From NCBI GenBank assembly GCA_036337765.1, contig JAYZDP010000108.1, positions 1 through 24,706 of the forward strand: DNA of 24,706 bases, written 5' to 3'. The position numbers and the translations under genes are program-made. Within the stretch, counting starts at the first letter, position 1. Each line of letters opens with the position of its first letter. Positions 24,390-24,706 of the stretch are shown here, piece after piece. The notes beneath the pieces were generated by a model. That model did not search any database. It worked only from the letters and a program-made list of their open reading frames with translations, and had not been told where the DNA came from. This stretch comes from JAYZDP01 sp036337765 (GTDB lineage Bacteria > Acidobacteriota > Thermoanaerobaculia > Multivoradales > Multivoraceae).

Positions 24390-24594
24390 AGAGGATGGTG
24401 CGGCCATCGTTCGGATCCGGGAAGGGCTCGAACTGAATCTGTCCTCCATTGTGGTTCGACGCGTCCTGCCCGATCGACGCGATCACCAGCGCCGAGGTGT
24501 CGTCGGCGATGTCGGGATCGGCGGTCACGGTATAGCGGGCGACGATCGTGTCGCCTCCGCCGCCACATGACGGGGCGCCCGACGAGCAGCTAGG
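24382..24594 (-). pseudogene. sorbosone/glucose dehydrogenase fragment (middle part), inverted
   Basis: On the minus strand the frame reads GGGGDTIVARYTVTADPDIAD, then SNHNGGQIQFEP and GRTILLAG. That order (DTVxxRYxVSADPxxAD, then NHNGGQ) is characteristic of the middle of PQQ-dependent sorbosone/aldose sugar dehydrogenases (GSDH family). The frame has a stop upstream, no start codon before the homology, and loses similarity where it runs into the antisense of the SnoaL-like gene. Its 5' end abuts the plus-strand fragment at 24594, which encodes a later part of the same family. This is therefore a remnant, or one side of an assembly join. Confidence 0.6.
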
Positions 24595-24706
24595 AATACA
24601 CCCATAGCGACGGCTGCTCAGTCACCGGCGGCTACATCTATCGCGGCGTCGAGTTTGCCTCCGAGCTCGGTGGTACTTACTTCTACGCCGAGTACTGCGA
24701 CGGGAC
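24594..24706 (+). pseudogene. sorbosone/glucose dehydrogenase fragment (C-terminal part)
   Basis: From GAA at 24594 to the window end the plus strand encodes EYTHSDGCSVTGGYIYRG and then LGGTYFYAEYCDG, the highly recognisable late block of sorbosone/aldose sugar dehydrogenases (EYxHxxGCSVTGGYxYRG, then YFFGDYCSG). An in-frame TAG (24591-24593) sits immediately before it, so there is no coding sequence leading in. The frame stays open to the edge and could continue. Together with the minus-strand fragment it appears to be one gene broken by inversion. Confidence 0.65.

Overview
The window is 24.7 kb of GC-rich (about two-thirds G+C by eye), densely coded bacterial DNA with no rRNA, tRNA, insertion sequence or CRISPR array that I can see. 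I call 22 protein genes on both strands, plus two oppositely oriented fragments of a sugar dehydrogenase at the right edge. The gene content (PSD/PSCyt-type DUF1592 protein, exported ankyrin protein, PQQ dehydrogenase, M61 peptidase, heme-copper monooxygenase, several serine hydrolases) suggests a free-living aerobic heterotroph of the Acidobacteriota, Myxococcota or marine gammaproteobacterial kind. The sequence alone does not settle the phylum.

Layout, left to right. 1-2443: a divergent pair, a DUF1592-type heme protein (minus, cut by the window edge, TTG start) and an exported ankyrin-repeat protein. 2440-4490: a TauD-type dioxygenase behind a secreted conserved protein (minus). 4572-5669: a small exported protein and a cytochrome c lipoprotein (plus). 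5765-8481: an exported beta-propeller and a serine-hydrolase lipoprotein (minus). 8480-9034: a paralog of the 4572 gene. 9067-11129: a sodium:solute symporter coupled to a four-helix membrane partner (minus). 11315-12613: a second serine hydrolase. 12663-14102: a PqaA-like protein (minus). 14223-16755: an exported VOC protein and a PQQ dehydrogenase (plus). 16855-18354: an M61 peptidase (minus). 18353-20942: a Tat-exported SelA-like PLP enzyme and an acyl-CoA dehydrogenase (plus). 21042-22280: a cytochrome c/copper monooxygenase fusion (minus). 22602-22805: a small membrane ORF. 22816-23838: a PHB-depolymerase-like esterase (minus). 23919-24377: an exported SnoaL-like protein. 24382-24706: the split sorbosone-dehydrogenase remnants.

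Common thread: all but two gene products (the TauD dioxygenase and the acyl-CoA dehydrogenase) carry a signal peptide, lipobox, Tat motif or membrane segments. The region looks like a collection of periplasmic oxidation and hydrolysis functions rather than one pathway. No operon here is longer than two genes by close spacing.

The most interesting non-coding signal is a modular two-hairpin repeat in three copies (5683-5769, 12609-12666, 20943-21036). Each copy lies between two convergent genes and often supplies their TAG stop codons, and the stems vary by compensatory changes. Other oddities are two divergent gene pairs whose start codons share one CATG, a marked preference for TAG stops set in CTAG, and an inverted, broken sugar dehydrogenase at the right end.
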